64,000 bases of DNA, taken from NCBI GenBank assembly GCA_947568835.1, contig OX387603.1, forward strand, positions 13,726,651 to 13,790,650, in the 5' to 3' direction. Position numbers and translations under genes: made by a program. Source of the DNA: Protonemura montana. Taxonomy: Eukaryota > Arthropoda > Insecta > Plecoptera > Nemouridae. Positions 10,511 to 24,125 of the stretch are shown here, in pieces; within the stretch, counting starts at the first letter, position 1; each line of letters opens with the position of its first letter. The notes beneath the pieces are model-generated. The model ran no database searches and was not told where the DNA came from. It saw only the letters and a program-made list of their open reading frames with translations.

Positions 10511-10763
10511 CAAAATTGAAAAAAAAACTTATCTCTCTCTATTTTACAGTTAGGTTCGCACATCCCTTTAATAAAATTACCTTCTGGTTCTGCTCAATCA
10601 CACAATGGATTTATAGGTCACACCAAGTGATCCATGATTTATGATCACATCACTTGGTTGCCAGTCACTTTGAAGCGACTGGGTGAATTCGTTTGCATTT
10701 CATTTATTTACTCATCGGCATTTTTATATATGATTTTAAACTTCCTATCAACTTTGGGATGAA

Positions 10764-10812
10764 ATCTTATTTAAATTGCAAACGCTTGCAATGCCTGGGG
10801 TATTTTATTATT
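10764..10812 (+). repeat. dispersed repeat arm, inverted copy of 37241-37290
   Basis: The segment contains TTTAAATTGCAAACGCTTGC and then GGGGTATTTTATTATT. The reverse complement of 37241-37290 matches it with only a few differences. The core TTGCAAACGCTTGCAA is itself palindromic. The two copies lie in different introns of the same gene. Confidence 0.65.
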
Positions 10813-11735
10813 ATCAAAACTACAACCGTCTAAAAATTGATGCCCATATCAACTGGTTATCATTAATATTTACTGGTTATCATATCAACATATCAAGCGT
10901 AATTTGTGATTGCTACCGTCAAAATCTTCACCTAATTACGCGACTTCTCTCGCTCATGTGCTGTGCTTGTGACTTTCGTAACATTTGGCGATTTCCCCCT
11001 ACTTCTCGAAAGTTTTTAGCAATCAAATCCTTTAGCAACGTCGGAAAACAATTATGATGCGGTAGAAAGCGTTAAGTGCAATACCTCAAATCCTCTTCCA
11101 TTACTGACACTCGAAACCAAGCTCTCAAACGGGCACCTCTACATTTGAAGCGGTTTATTATATAGTCAACACAGTTTTGCCTGGAAGTACGAAATCCGAC
11201 CACCACCTCCATACTCTAGAAAGCAACCTGATGAACATTCAGCGTGGCCCGTGTAAACTATTATAAACACCCTTTTAGACCCTCTAAGCGAATAGCCTCC
11301 GACACGGAATGTTCGAGCTGAGTGCAAGAGAGTCGACTGTTTCACCGGGGTGGTTAATAGACTTTGAAGGTAGACTAAGACCGAGTTAATCAGACCACTG
11401 TTTCGTCAGGTGGAATGCAAATTTGTTACTTTGTGTTAGTATCTGTAACTTCGGGCGCTTTTGGGTAAGTTACGGTGCAGTTTCACTGAGGGGCGTACAA
11501 CTTGGTCGCTCCCTTTTCGCTTTGGCGGCGTCAAGTTTCGATTTCGATGTTGCGAGGTCTTTCCAGGAATGCGGATTAGTGCGCGGTATAATTTTGCGTT
11601 GTCATATTCCTGGGCGCACCATCGTTCGTTTCTTACTCATGTGGTTACAAGCTTCAAAAAAAAAAAAACGTACATGGAAATTAACAAATGCCAAGACGAT
11701 TCCGCGCCTTACAGTTGAAAGAGAGAACATTCTTT

Positions 11736-11855
11736 TTAACAAAAACTATTTGAAATGGGTTTTGAATGCTAAGTAAAGGACAACTAAATTTCCCGACGTT
11801 TCGTAACATGTACTAGTTACCTACTTCTTCAAGGGTTAGAGCAGTTCCGTTGTTT
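11736..11855 (+). repeat. dispersed repeat copy (family A)
   Basis: Matches 23875-23995 in order: ACAAAAACTATTTGAAA, GGTTTTGAATGCTAAGT, a CTAAATTT block, then CGTAACATGTAC against ATGTAACTTGTAC, and a following stretch ending in a GGTTAGAGCAGT versus GGTGAAAGCAGT pair. It lacks the right arm seen at 24086-24125. It is a diverged copy. Confidence 0.6.
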
Positions 11856-14851
11856 TCAATAAATTTGAAAATTCAATCATATACTTACATATCTTAGTAA
11901 CAAGAAAATATTGTGCGTTGGTAATGTTAATTGAATGTGATGTTAATGTGGTAATTGAATTTTTTGGTTGTAGTACTTTTACTTAACGGGACAATATAAA
12001 ACACATAAGATCTCACAGAATGTCCGATCATTTTGTCACAGTATCAAGGTACCGTAATGCATCCCCACCGGACCTTTTTTCTGTTATTCTTCGGATTTAT
12101 TTTATTTCATTTCCTTCGAAACACCGCACGAGATTTCGATGTGATTTTATTTTTCATCGCCGAAAATTGCTTTCTTAAACTCTCCGTCCCGTGCGTTTCA
12201 AAACATTTCAGCAAAGTTTCTGGAAACTTCAAGTGGACTATTGTGTTGTAACTTGTAAAAGCAGCTCGCAGCCTACACTAGTTGAACATCTTCATCAATA
12301 GCTCACTAGGTGGCAAGCCTCAAGAATGGCCGTCAACTTTAGTGTGATAGGAACCTGTATCAGCCCCTCGCGTAGAGGTATTGCTAATACCGCCGCAGAT
12401 CTGCAAGTGACGTGACGACGCCTAGCTTGAAGCCTCTCCTTTTGACGTTCATCGATTCAGTATCTTTCTAAAAAAAAACAAGATTATGCCATCATAAAAG
12501 CGAAATGCCACATAATATGTTCTCTCATCTTGGGTCTTGCTTAGTAAAACTCTTTTCCCGACCAGAAGACCTGAAACATTTGAAATTTTAACCTCGTGAA
12601 TAGAGTACAACTAGAGATAATCCCTTATAAATCAAGCTTAGAGTTTGTCTTTTGCACCCTTAATGCTCGTTACATAGACTCCCTGCCCCGCAAAAAGCAG
12701 CGTCTCAAAGCTTGAAGACGCAGATCCCTTCCTAAAGGTTTTAGAAAGCACTCTATAGTTTAGCTACGTGGCAGTTTATCAGTCCTTGAGAGATTAGATC
12801 AACCCTAACCCTGTATATGGTGTTGGCGTTAGTGTTCAGTCCATGGTGAATCCATGTGTGCAGTCTGGTTACCTGACATATTTGCCATGCGGTCGTGTAC
12901 GAGGCGTCTTCGCCACGTCTTCTAGGTAGTTTATCAACCCCCTATAGTATCGACTTATCCGCATTCCTCCACTGCGGCTTTCTCCCCAAACCTACGCTCA
13001 CTCTCTCCTTTCTCTTCAACCACACCCTCTGTCTCAATCTTCGAGCACCTAGTGTATGTTGTTCCGTCAGCCGTGCTGACACTGTCTTGTTTGTCGCGAT
13101 TAATTAACAACTTCGTACACTTCATTAGTGCGTTGTCGTTTGATGCATTATGGGAACGACTTGATTCAATATCAACTGTCTTGGTTTGTTTGGCGCGCCG
13201 AGATGAGCAGCGCTGTTTGGGGAGGGATGAGATTTTGAGGTCTGCACTGGGAGTCACATGGGAATACCTTTCACCTACTTGAATTGAAATTCATTTCAAT
13301 GTCGTTGATTTGCAGAAACTTGAGAGAAAGATGTTTACTATGACGCAAGTGGCACAGCACAATTTTGTTCATGTATACGGTTAAAGCTTGGTTCTAGAAT
13401 AGATTCTTCTTATTGTTGTGGGTTGTTATATTATGCATTCTACTAAAGCTGCAAGATGTGCTGTTTCTTTGTACTTGTTCTGTTATTTCGAAGTCTAATG
13501 CAACCCGCTTTGCATTATGGAATCTGCGTTTTCGAATTGTGCAGTTGCATCTTTTCCCATACCTTGTTTCATTTTATTTTTACCTTTCTTTACGTTTTAC
13601 TATCGCTGTACATTGTACTTTTAAAGGCAAAAAACTCTTGTTCATGTCTTCCTGCAAAATGAGATAAAAAAAATAATTTTGTTTATCGGATTTCAATTCC
13701 GGCGATATTGGCTTCTCTTCGCGCTATTTTCTAAGCAAAGAAATCAAGAACACATATTTGTGCGTGGTGTGATTCGTGTGCTGCGACAGGGGCAGGGGGA
13801 GTATCGTGTTTTCAACGTCAGGAAATCAGCAAATCTTTCTGAGGTATTTCCAGGAAAATCGTTTCAAACCGACGGAAGCAGCGCCCGCAATTCATTTCCA
13901 AGCTGACGTGCATTTCTTCGAGTGTGTGTTTCAGACGAACTGACCCGTCGGGAGACTTCATCGCCGACGTCCCATTGTTATAGCTCTAAGCTTTAGCGCG
14001 AGATTACATTCCATTTTCTTTCCCCTTTTCTCTCTTCAGATATAAATGGCAATCATTTTTCGTCTCTATTATTTTGTGAACTGCTAAAATATCTGCCAGT
14101 TAACCCGACGCTTGTCGGATCATTCGTCCACGTCAGTCTCACGGCCGGTCGGACGAACACCTCCTGCTTTAATCCGTGGCACTGAAAGCTTAATTTCCGG
14201 CGCCGAATCTAGTCCCCGCATTTCCGGTACGCGTGGCCATTAAACCGCGCGGTGTCAACGCGCTTTCGACGCGTCTTTGTCTATGGGTCCGATCACGGAA
14301 ATGTAGTTTAAAGCTTGACAAAAAGCTTCCAGAGGGGAAGGCGATTAACTTATCTTCAACACTTGCAGTGCAGTGGCACTTCCGTTGTGGACTTGAAACT
14401 TCGATGCTAAAATAGCAATGGGGGGTCCGTAGCTCGATTAATGAGGATGCAGGATGGTGTAACGGCGGAGTTAAATCATGGTAGCGGCTAAGTACTGTGC
14501 AGATGCCATCTTAAAGGCGTAGCTACTTGTCATGCATTTTTAAGAATTAAAAAAATCACGAAACTTCAGCCAAAAATGTTAAATGTTATACAGTTTTTTT
14601 GGGCTGAGTGTTTAGAAACTCGTATCCCTTAAAATGACACGGTGAAATCTTTTTGACCCCTCGCACCTTAGAGTTGATATACCTTAGTTTGGAAAAATTG
14701 ATATTCTGACGACTGGAAGTTACGTTTAGAAACAACGACATGCAAATGAAAGTACTGCGTAATGCTTTTTCACGTCGATTCCAGTGGAATTCGAGGTACT
14801 GCTAGACTCACTTCCACAAAAGTAATTAATACAAAAAGTGGTCCGTTGCAG

Positions 14852-14950
14852 ATTCGCGATTGGCTGACTCTGGAAGAAGACATGTTGCGACAACAAGCAG
14901 TGGTCGTCGGCGACGTCGATGACATCTTGCAGGTGCTCGACAAGCAGAGG
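14852..14950 (+). CDS. Dys: dystrophin, internal exon: first helix of the spectrin repeat after the hinge
   Basis: The exon has 33 whole codons between acceptor gttgcag and strong donor agg|GTGAGT, phase 0 on both sides. The peptide starts IRDWLTLEEDMLRQQ and continues through VVVGDVDDILQVLDKQR. In vertebrate dystrophin the corresponding stretch after hinge 3 has WLSLLDQVI and V-VGDLEDI, so the alignment to repeat 20 is clear. The conserved Trp in helix A is present (W at residue 4 of the exon). The frame joins FDKSILQ of the previous exon and NVLRELEQKKP of the next without a gap, which confirms the junctions although the next exon is 18.9 kb away. Confidence 0.96.
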
Positions 14951-16082
14951 GTGAGTGGCGATATATTGGCTCGATAGAAACCCATTGGAATTATGTGTGC
15001 TGGTTGACTCATGATCGCTTTGACAACGGAGTCTTCGGACTACATTACCATGAGCCTCTGGAGTTGGAGAGAATGATGGTGTTAATCGAGGCCTAGCCTT
15101 GATGATATCTCTGTGAAGAACTCAGTAATGGCTGCTTCAGCTTGTAATGACATGTCGTTGACAATCAAGGATGGATGAACTGACGAGTAGCCTACAGTGA
15201 TTCGAAGCTGGCGAGTGGCTATATACTGTAATTTGATTCTTAATTAAGAGAGACATAGACACAATAGCAGTACACACGTCAGTATCGCCGTGTTCATTCC
15301 TTGAAGCGTGGCTTGCATATCAATAGAATAAGTGTGTCGTAAATTTTTTTATGGCTATTTTCCACGTAGAGCCCTGAAAATCTGGAAACACGATCTGTCA
15401 TTGGCTAAAGAGATTTAAACTCGGGGGTTACTTGCAGAGTTTATGGATACTAAGCTTAAACTCTCCGGCTCATGGAGAAAATATTTTAGTTTTCTTCTCA
15501 AAACTGATAGTTGCACACATTTATTGATAATGGTCCTCATTACAAGTCGATTGGAGGAACACCGCGTACCATTGGTAGATGATGCTATCCGAGTTTCCAC
15601 TCAAGTTGTACTTTGCTTTTCCGCCGAGATTCTAATGCACACGACGGCGAATACAGGAAAACTATCTCGGGGAAAACCCGATGCAGCCATCTCAGTAACA
15701 GGAAATCCGGGGCGGTGGGGGAAAATCCCTCATCCGCTTCCGGGGGAACAGTTTCCCTTTCCGCAATCGCACACCGCTTTCCACAAACTCTAGCTTCAAG
15801 TTCTGCCTGTAGAACTTGTGACTTAAGAAGGTCGTCACACCTAAAGTGACGCTCTTGATCTTTTCCACGCCCCCTTGGCCGTCAAAGCACGTGTTTAGGA
15901 GCACCAGAGAAACTTGCTTTTCATTTAATTTGCACTAGCGAGAAGCGAGAGCGATCTCACTAAAACACTTGATCACCAGCTGTAGTGCATTTATTTGTTT
16001 TTCAATTGCACCGTCGAAATTCTCGGAGCAAGAAAAGTGCACCAGGAGTGACCCGAGAGATATATATTCGACTATCCCAGTC

Positions 16083-16181
16083 GAACACGTGCAAGTTGTA
16101 CTGGGGCAGAGTCGCGTGTCCAGCCGAAGTCCGAACAAACGAAAGTTGCACTGGGGCAGATTCACTTGCCCAGTCGAACAT
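16083..16181 (+). repeat. 50-bp tandem duplication, two diverged copies
   Basis: GCAAGTTGTACTGGGGCAGA at 16091 recurs as GAAAGTTGCACTGGGGCAGA at 16141, exactly 50 bp later, with CCAGYCGAA and GAACA words in register. The flanking CAGTCGAACAYGT word occurs at both ends. It is a minisatellite-like duplication. Confidence 0.75.
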
Positions 16182-19100
16182 GTAGAACGCCCCCAGTGCA
16201 CATCAGTCGAATCCACAACTAGTCGATATTCATTACCTTTTTTAACCTCGTTACCGAAATCATCTTCATGTAATTAGATCGGTTTAATTGGCATCGAATA
16301 ACTACAACTGGTGTAACATTTTTGTTTGTTAATTGCCGCCACTGAAGCGGAATTGCTTGTTTATTTAGCGACTCAATTATCTTTCATGTAATGAGTGCCC
16401 GCAGTAATTACCTTCACTCCTTGTTTTGTATACGCGATATTTAATTACAACATTGACGTTGTCTTGGTAACGAACCACCTTTTACGCTCCTGTTTTTCAT
16501 ACACGCGTCCCCATTGGTTCTAAAATCATTCCCCCATACCCTGTCTTCTGCCGCGACAGGAATTCCAAACGATCACAATAATTCTCCCTTTCAAAGCTTG
16601 TGTTGCGGGCAGTCTACTACTTGACCGACATCCCCTGAGCTTGGCTTGCGGTTTAATAACATGTGGCGCAACCTGTGGCGCGTTTTGACAACTAAACCGA
16701 CGTACGCCCTGGCCCTGCACGCGACGCCCCTGGTGGATTTTGCGAGAACCCGTGGCGTGGCTCGTGCGTTTGTCGTAGAATGAATGAAAACTGCGTTTTG
16801 AATCATTAATGAGGGTAGTTAATGTGTTTATAGTGGGGTTATCAAAGTAGGTGATTTAGAGCGTGTACGGTGCTGCAGTTAAGGGGTGGCTATGGTTAAG
16901 GCGTGTCCTGGTTCACGAATGCTTAAAATTAAAGCCGATTGAAGTGCACGTGGAAATGTATAATTGAATAACTTACGATATTGTCATCAAACTAGTTACC
17001 TTGAAAATGTGAGCTCAAACATAATGTTTGGAACATTTATTATCGATTTTAATGGAAAATTCATTAACAGCACTTATGTTAAGTTCAGAAATCGACGATT
17101 GGTTCAGTTTTCTTTATTTTGCCTTATATGCGATTTAAGTTCCCTGCTGCAAACAATTTGCAAGAGTTTCTTTGAACGCTGATGGTAGCTGATTAGTCTT
17201 TGAGTTTTTTTTATTATTATTTTTTTATTTGAACTGTATGAACGACGCGCGCCGTTCTGCAGTTCGTGTGAAAACGGTATTAACGATCTTCGTGTCGGCC
17301 TAAACTGAGATAGTAGCGTTCGATTATGTTGCCTAGAGAGCGTTGGTATCGCTCCGGAGTGGACCTCGTACTCCTCATCATGGTATGGCCATGTTTGACT
17401 CAGTTGTCCACTATTCTGAAAAAGATTTTCGGCTGGCAAAGAAAACATGACAAATTCACTAACTGGTTATGAAAACAGTTATTAATTTTAATTTTAGAAA
17501 CACTACTAACTTATCAAAATTTGATGAACAACCGATTAAACACCGATTTTCAACTGTCGCGGGTGTTACTCTCACCATTTGAGCGAATTGGACGCGGTCT
17601 TTTTAAGACGATTTTAGTTTATTTGATAAGAATGACAGATATCCAAGTTGTAGAATCACAAGCTGTTGTGACAAAAATTGTCAATGTGTCCAAATAATCA
17701 ATTACTGTATCTGAATTTGTATTGGCGGAAAGAAAAAAGAAATGCCATTCCATTCTTACAGAATGTTTATGTAACTACCATGGGAATATTCTCAATAGAG
17801 GTTGCGGTCATTGACAGTAGCGCCCCCTGTGTTTTTGTCGTAAACCATGACTCTATCCCGTGGTCCGCCACTCTTCGTTGGTCAAGTATCTCTACCCGAT
17901 GCGACGTCCGTTGAAAGGAACCGTTGTACTGGTAGGCAGGCGTCGTGCGCCGGCGTCGTAATTCGACGGCGTCCCGTGTCTCATGGCGTGGTCTGGCGTC
18001 GTAAAGCCTAATCACAGGTGTATCGACTCTGTTCGGTGGTAAAAGCAGACAGTTTGTAAAGTTTGTTGCTAACCGATGACAAGTCAGATCTAACACACTC
18101 CCGTATTGGTTGTCGGGTCAGGTTACAAACTGGAATACATTTTTATCAGGTCTGGTATCTTTTATTATTATTTTAATCTCAGAACTTCGAATGTTGGTGG
18201 AATGAGACCGGTTGATGTTCTTCTTTGAAACTTGCAATTGTTTAACAGTCTTTCCGAGTTGAACTACAGAACCAAATCGCTAAGAATTGGGGCATGAAAT
18301 AGCATGTGCTCATAACATAAATCACATTGATACGTCTCTGTATATGCAAAATTCTGTGGATTAGAATTAGTTGGGGGTTATAATCATTAGGTAAATTAGC
18401 TAATAAATCAAACACAAAATAGTTTTTGTGTCGCGAATAGGCAGGTATTCAAATGCCCTCGAGGAAAATGTTTGAACTGCAATTGGAAACATGTATACAA
18501 TGTAGGTAACTTCGTTGCAACACGTTGAAAAGTTGAGACATTGTCGTGTATGAAGGAGCATTGACCGTGTTTGATTGACAAGTTGATGAAAAGCAGGCTC
18601 ATAGTCCTCTGTGTTGATGAACTGTCACCCGTGCCGCGACGTCGCCAAGCCCTTCGCGAAGAAGGGGGCGCGGGAAGGGAGGACACAATGGAGCGCAGCG
18701 CTCGCACACTTGACAGTACAGAGTGCCACCCATGTCTCCACAAAAGCACACCTTTTGTCTTTTATTTTTCATGTAGATACTGCGAGTTGTAAGTTTCTAC
18801 CTGCATTGTGTTCACCTTGCCGCAAGTGTCGTTCAGGCTGAAAGTGACGTGTGTCATTTTCAATTTGGTACCCGTATACATACGCGGAGAAAAATGAGCG
18901 GGTTTCACTGCAAAACATTTCCATTACAATGCAAATGTAGTGTCATAGTGATGGCATCGACGCGTCTGGAGTTGACTGAAATTAATTCCCCACGTTCGCG
19001 TTTGTGTACTGCCAGGCCGCCATTGTTGGCAGATGCCGATACCTTGAGTGCCGATGTTGTTGGACAACAGGTTATCAGATGCGTACATGATAGGCTCATG

Positions 19101-19244
19101 TGACTGTGTGGTGGATTCTCGTATACGAAATTTTCTGCCAATTCGAGAATGTTTCGTGCCTGGATCCCAATTCAGAATTGTGAAGATTCGAGTTACGATA
19201 TGCTATCCCTTACTTGTTGGCTTACTCCTAGAAATTGGGTTTAT

Positions 19245-19377
19245 AGGTTAGGTTAGGTTAGGTTATACACTTTAAGTCATTGTCTAAACATTGGGTTTAT
19301 AGGTTTGTTTATGTTAGGTTAGCTTAGGTTAGGTTAGTTTAGGTTAGGTAAGGTTAGGTTAGGTTAGGTTAGGTTAG
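19245..19377 (+). repeat. interstitial TTAGG (insect telomere-type) repeat
   Basis: A first tract at 19245-19265 has about four perfect GGTTA units. A second, partly degenerate tract at 19310-19377 has about a dozen units, including five perfect ones near its end. The spacer repeats the word ATTGGGTTTATAGGTT that precedes the first tract, so the locus looks like a local duplication. TTAGG is the ancestral arthropod and insect telomere repeat. Here it lies deep in a dystrophin intron. Confidence 0.85.
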
Positions 19378-22300
19378 TTAATAAGGTCAAACATTGAGCT
19401 TAAGGGTTACGTAGTGTTATTAAACAAAGTCAACGTCTTTTGTTAAGACAGAAGATATATATTAGACGGTTGATACTTATCCTAAGCATTTGGGGAATAA
19501 GTTAGGTTAGGCTTAATGTGATCCCTAATGCCCTAAGGTTATGATTGATACTGAAGCCAGGCCAAATTCAAACTAAAATAGCTGCGAAAAAGTAATGTTT
19601 AATTTAGCACACTTTGGCAATTACTGAGTGATAAAACGGTAACAAATGAAGCAATTGAGTACTCTACTTTTACTCAAAAACTTGCAAGCACTTAACCACT
19701 TTTGACTGTATGCTATACTGAAACACCTTCCTTTATTGCCGCCAAAATACCTCGTTTTCAGAAACAATGACGTGGCGCAAATGTAGTAGAGACTATTCCA
19801 ACCTCTTACAGAAACCATTTTTCTTGAGTGCTTGGGGCCCCCACACTTCTAGAGTTATCCCATTGAAGTGGCATAGGTATAGGACTAGTACAGGGCTGCA
19901 AGCCAAAGCCAAAGTGATTTCACTCCATCTGTCGCCAAGACTTCATTTATTAACGCGTGTGCTGGCAACCGAGATTCTGTTCGACCCCGGCGCCGGTATT
20001 GGTTCGTCTACGGAACGCCGATTTTCTCATCAGTTGGCGTCCACGTCTTGACGTCGAGGGGCGCCCTTTATTTGCCAAATGCCAACAGCCCCCCTTCGGC
20101 GTCGCCGCTCTAGCCTGTTGTTTCAGCAACAGCTTTCATTAGGGGACTGTCGCGAGGCCGACGCCTCATCTACACTTAATTTGTACGACGCCGACGCTGC
20201 TAGGCCTGGTACCTTCTTTTTGAAAGACGCGAGAACTTTTCGAATTAGTGATAGTGTTGTTGCAGGGGTGCGAAATTTTAATTTTTTTATGGTAAAATTT
20301 ATACTGCGGAATTTTTTTTAAATTAAGAATGATAATAAGTGGATTGCTTAGAAATTCTGTAAAGATGATGGTCAATATTAGAATTATTTATTGCTCTTCG
20401 CTTCGGTGAAACTTATCCCCGTTGCAACGGTATCGCATTGCGAGCCCCTGAACGCAGCCCGCAGAGCAGACACGGTCTATTGTCTGATATCTTTACGAGT
20501 TTTCAATTATTTCCGTACAATTGTTTTATCCATCGTCTCACTTTGAAACCTACAAATATTTGGAGGCGTTGCACGTAAATTTAACGTGGCGTGATTGGCA
20601 CTAGGTGATTTGTTTATTGATCGTTGTCTCGTAAAATATTTATGCTGCCTTCTCCAGATGGAAACAAACGGGAATGGTCTGTAAAAACTAATGAGGGGGT
20701 TATCTTAGTTGGCAACACGTCTAATCCCTTACACGCCCTTTTCCTTCCTCAATGGTAGATTTTGAGTTGTAGTACCCGAACGGGAAAGAAGCTATAAAAA
20801 CAGTGATTATATCGTTTGCAGGTAATGTTAGTTCAGATGCTTTTGAGGTTAGACCACGACGTGACATGAGTAGCGACATATCTCGTTGAGCGTTCTTGTC
20901 TTTGCTACTAGTTATTTCGTACTCAGTGCAGTTAAACGAAAGTTAACGAATGTATAATTAGCGTTTTAATTTTTCCAACAGCTTGAAGTATTTAACCCTT
21001 AAAAATACGATAAGCATTATCTGAGCAGAACAAACCTTTTGTTGCTCATTTTCTCATTATGTTCTATGTAGTAATTTTATTTATTAATTAATATTACACG
21101 GTTTGATAATTAATTTGAAGATAAATCCTTTCTCTTCGTGTAATTAGTTTTCGTGGTTTTGTTCTCGATTAAGTTTCGTTGTTCATTTTGCAAGAGTCGG
21201 TTTCCATTATTTTGACTCTACGTTCTGCATTCTTTTGAAATGATGACAAGAATAGAGCATGGATTTATGTTATACAGTATTTATTTGCTTTGGGTTTGGT
21301 TGGGATTACTTATTGCCTTCGTTAATGTTGTTTCCATCATTACTCTTCGTTCGTATCCCATGCTTCACATCCAATCCCTTCAGTCGAGCTTTGTCTGAAG
21401 TCTAGACCGAGACTTTATAGAAAATATATTTGATATCATTTTTCTTTTAGTACAAACACTGATCAAGTATGAAGGAATAGAGAGAATCAGAAATAATTAA
21501 TGATTCCTTGTAGTGCATAGGTTCTCTGGTTACTCGCTGAAGTTTATTGCTGTGCATTCATGTAATCGTTATACGTTTCCACTTGTAGGTTTCAGGTGCG
21601 GTCATACTTCAATATAATTAGATGAACTCGATGTGATATAAAAAATATAAAGTGCACATGACTCAAACAAACAAATATATTTTTTCCAAATCTATACAGA
21701 TCATTTTGATAATCTATTTTAATTCGATTCTACGGTTCAACAAAAAACAAACATTGTTTTTTTGGTCGCAAATGATTGAAGTATCTATTTAATAGGGCGT
21801 GAAAAAACCGTCAGGAAATCGATGCCAAATTCGACTACTTTCCGTGCGTTTAGTTAACACATCTCATAGCTAAATAGCGCATTCAAACGCTAGACCAATG
21901 AAAGTAATCTCTTCGAATGTGTTCGGAAACCACAGACAGGAGGTTCGAGCAATCTTCAATCCATCCATCTGATTCATTACACGAATCTCGTCTAATTCAT
22001 GGGCGAGGCATGCAATTTTTGAATAAAATTACCTACATTTTGCTAAAGGTGTTACTCTTTCATTACTGGCTGACCTCTTAAGGGTGAAAATTGCCAGGTC
22101 GTTGATCGAAGTTTCAATGCGATAAGTGTTTTAGATGCATGCTTTAACCATAGAAATATCACCCTTATCGGCTAGTATTGCGGTTAATTCGAGACATCCA
22201 CGCTATACGATCAAGTTAATTGGGACAATCGATTCTACTGGATTCGTTCGTTCCTTTACAAACCTACTCCGTGGAACACGGAAATGATTCACAACGCTTA

Positions 22301-23874
22301 CCTCGGAATGCTTTCGGCTCAAACAGGACCGTTACTGAAAATTTCCCCATTGTGACAACCCCCGAAACACGGTTACGTTCCATTTAGTAGGAAATTCACA
22401 TTTTTATGTTTAACAAAAAGTCGATGAATCCATCAAACACTTTTCGTGAAACTAAATTTTATATTAAAACGCGTTAGCACGTGTCGAGTATCATTATTTT
22501 AATTTTAAGACAATTGTAACTAAAGACGCTGCATCATGAATTGATTAAACGACAATGCTTGCAGATGAACTGCAATACTTAGTGCAGAGCATCTCGGAAT
22601 GACGAGCAAATATTTCGGAAAGTAATAATTTAGCACAGCTACTCTCTTGTAAATGATTCAAACAACGCGATGCTTTAGTTAGTTTCAGAAGCGTTACGGA
22701 GTAGCTATGTAGAGGAAGGCAGTGTAAATAGCAAATATATTTGTGTGCAATGGAAACTCGTAACTAAATTGAAATATCTCGCTAAGTAGTGTATGTAGTC
22801 ACGTCGATTCGGCACAAACTGAGTGAAGCGACGCATTCTTTTATTTGCATTTGGAACTAACCGCATGGCTGTGGATTACTGTTGCATGACCGTGTCTCAT
22901 GTTGGTCGAACAACGAACTACAAAGTAAACCAGCTTAATTATTTATTTAAAACATATACGAGGGAGTTTTTGCTATTTGCAGCATCGTTGTAGCGAGTGG
23001 CTTTATTTGCCAAATAGGCATTCGTGGATGGTTATAGCTCCCTTAAAACATGGGGTTTAATGGAATAATGCAAAATTGTACAGATATACTTTTCATTCGT
23101 TGGCAATTCGGGGTTTATTTCCGTTTTTAATTCAGACACATAGAGAGTGATGTTTCATTAAACAACACGAAGCCACTTGGGAATAGTCCGTTTAATATGT
23201 CCAATAATTGATTTCAAATAGTAGAACCGTGATTGGGGTAGGTATAGTTCTTGTGCAGATGAGCAAGACCAGCAATATCATTCATTTACCTCGAGTAAAC
23301 CAGCATCAAAATGGGTAGATAAGAAGCAAAAACATTACACCGACTAATGTCTTAAATTCCTGTCTTATGTTCATTTTAGCTTTTTATAATTAAGTGGTTT
23401 TATAAACTAGTTTAAACAGACAATGTGTATGAAAAACCAAACGAAGCAGTAAATTTTTTAAACTTTTTGTTGACGACTTAGGTAGACAGGAACGGTTTTT
23501 CCAAAGAATCCTTTACCACCGCATCCAGAGATCTACAAATTAGTTCTTTAGCCTTTAGTGAGTTGGACCAGACTTATAATTTGTTGATAATCACAGGTAA
23601 GTTCACCGAACCCATTAGAAAGTGCACTGAAGTACAGAAGCAGCGTACTGATGCTTACAATAAGATGGTTGCGCCTGTTAGCACGCTTTTCCTGTCCGCG
23701 CAAGAGCGTGTGTTCCCGTCGCGTACATAGCCGGAAGCATGCAGCATCTTTCCGCCACGTGCATCAAACGCTATCTGCTGGCACCAGAATAGCCAGTGGC
23801 GTAACCAACATACACGTTCGATTGCAGTTTAACATTTTTCTGACCCCTTTTATTTCGATGAACATGGGCACATA

Positions 23875-24125
23875 ACAAAAACGATTTAAACTAGGTTTTG
23901 AATGCTAAGTGAAGAAAAACTAAAGAAAAACTAAATTTGTTAACGTTATGTAACTTGTACCTTTTACTTTAAGAATGGTGAAAGCAGTCCTGACAATTTT
24001 TCTACAACAAAAGAACCACACAAAATTAAAACAATCATCTAGTTCAAGCATCTTAAATGCACCTAACTAAAAATAATTCAAATGTCTTCACCTAGAATTT
24101 AAAACCCAATTTAAATAGTTTCTGT
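23875..24125. mobile_element. short foldback (MITE-like) element with 40-bp imperfect inverted arms (family A)
   Basis: The arm at 23875-23914 (ATTTAAACTAGGTTTTGAAT, then GCTAAGTGAAG) is inverted at 24086-24125 (CTTCACCTAG, then AAAACCCAATTTAAAT). The total is about 251 bp with no ORF. No clear target duplication was found. The sequence beyond the right arm (to about 24165) also matches the relative at 25404-25490, so the true family is larger than this pair of arms. Confidence 0.6.

Larger units (their letters stand above)
10098..14851 (+). other. dystrophin intron, 4.75 kb
   Basis: Non-coding sequence between two in-phase exons. It contains a duplicated word around GGCACCTCCA (10134-10172 and 10473-10510), one arm of a dispersed repeat (10764-10812, inverted relative to 37241-37290), a copy of another dispersed repeat (about 11736-11855), and a CpG-rich patch at about 14190-14290. 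The remainder is AT-rich sequence with no feature I can name. It ends with the acceptor gtccgttgcag. Confidence 0.9.

Noticed and set aside
11423..11776. 117-codon plus-strand frame
   Set aside because: Runs through an A homopolymer and into dispersed repeat family A; two overlapping frames of similar length; no family resemblance.
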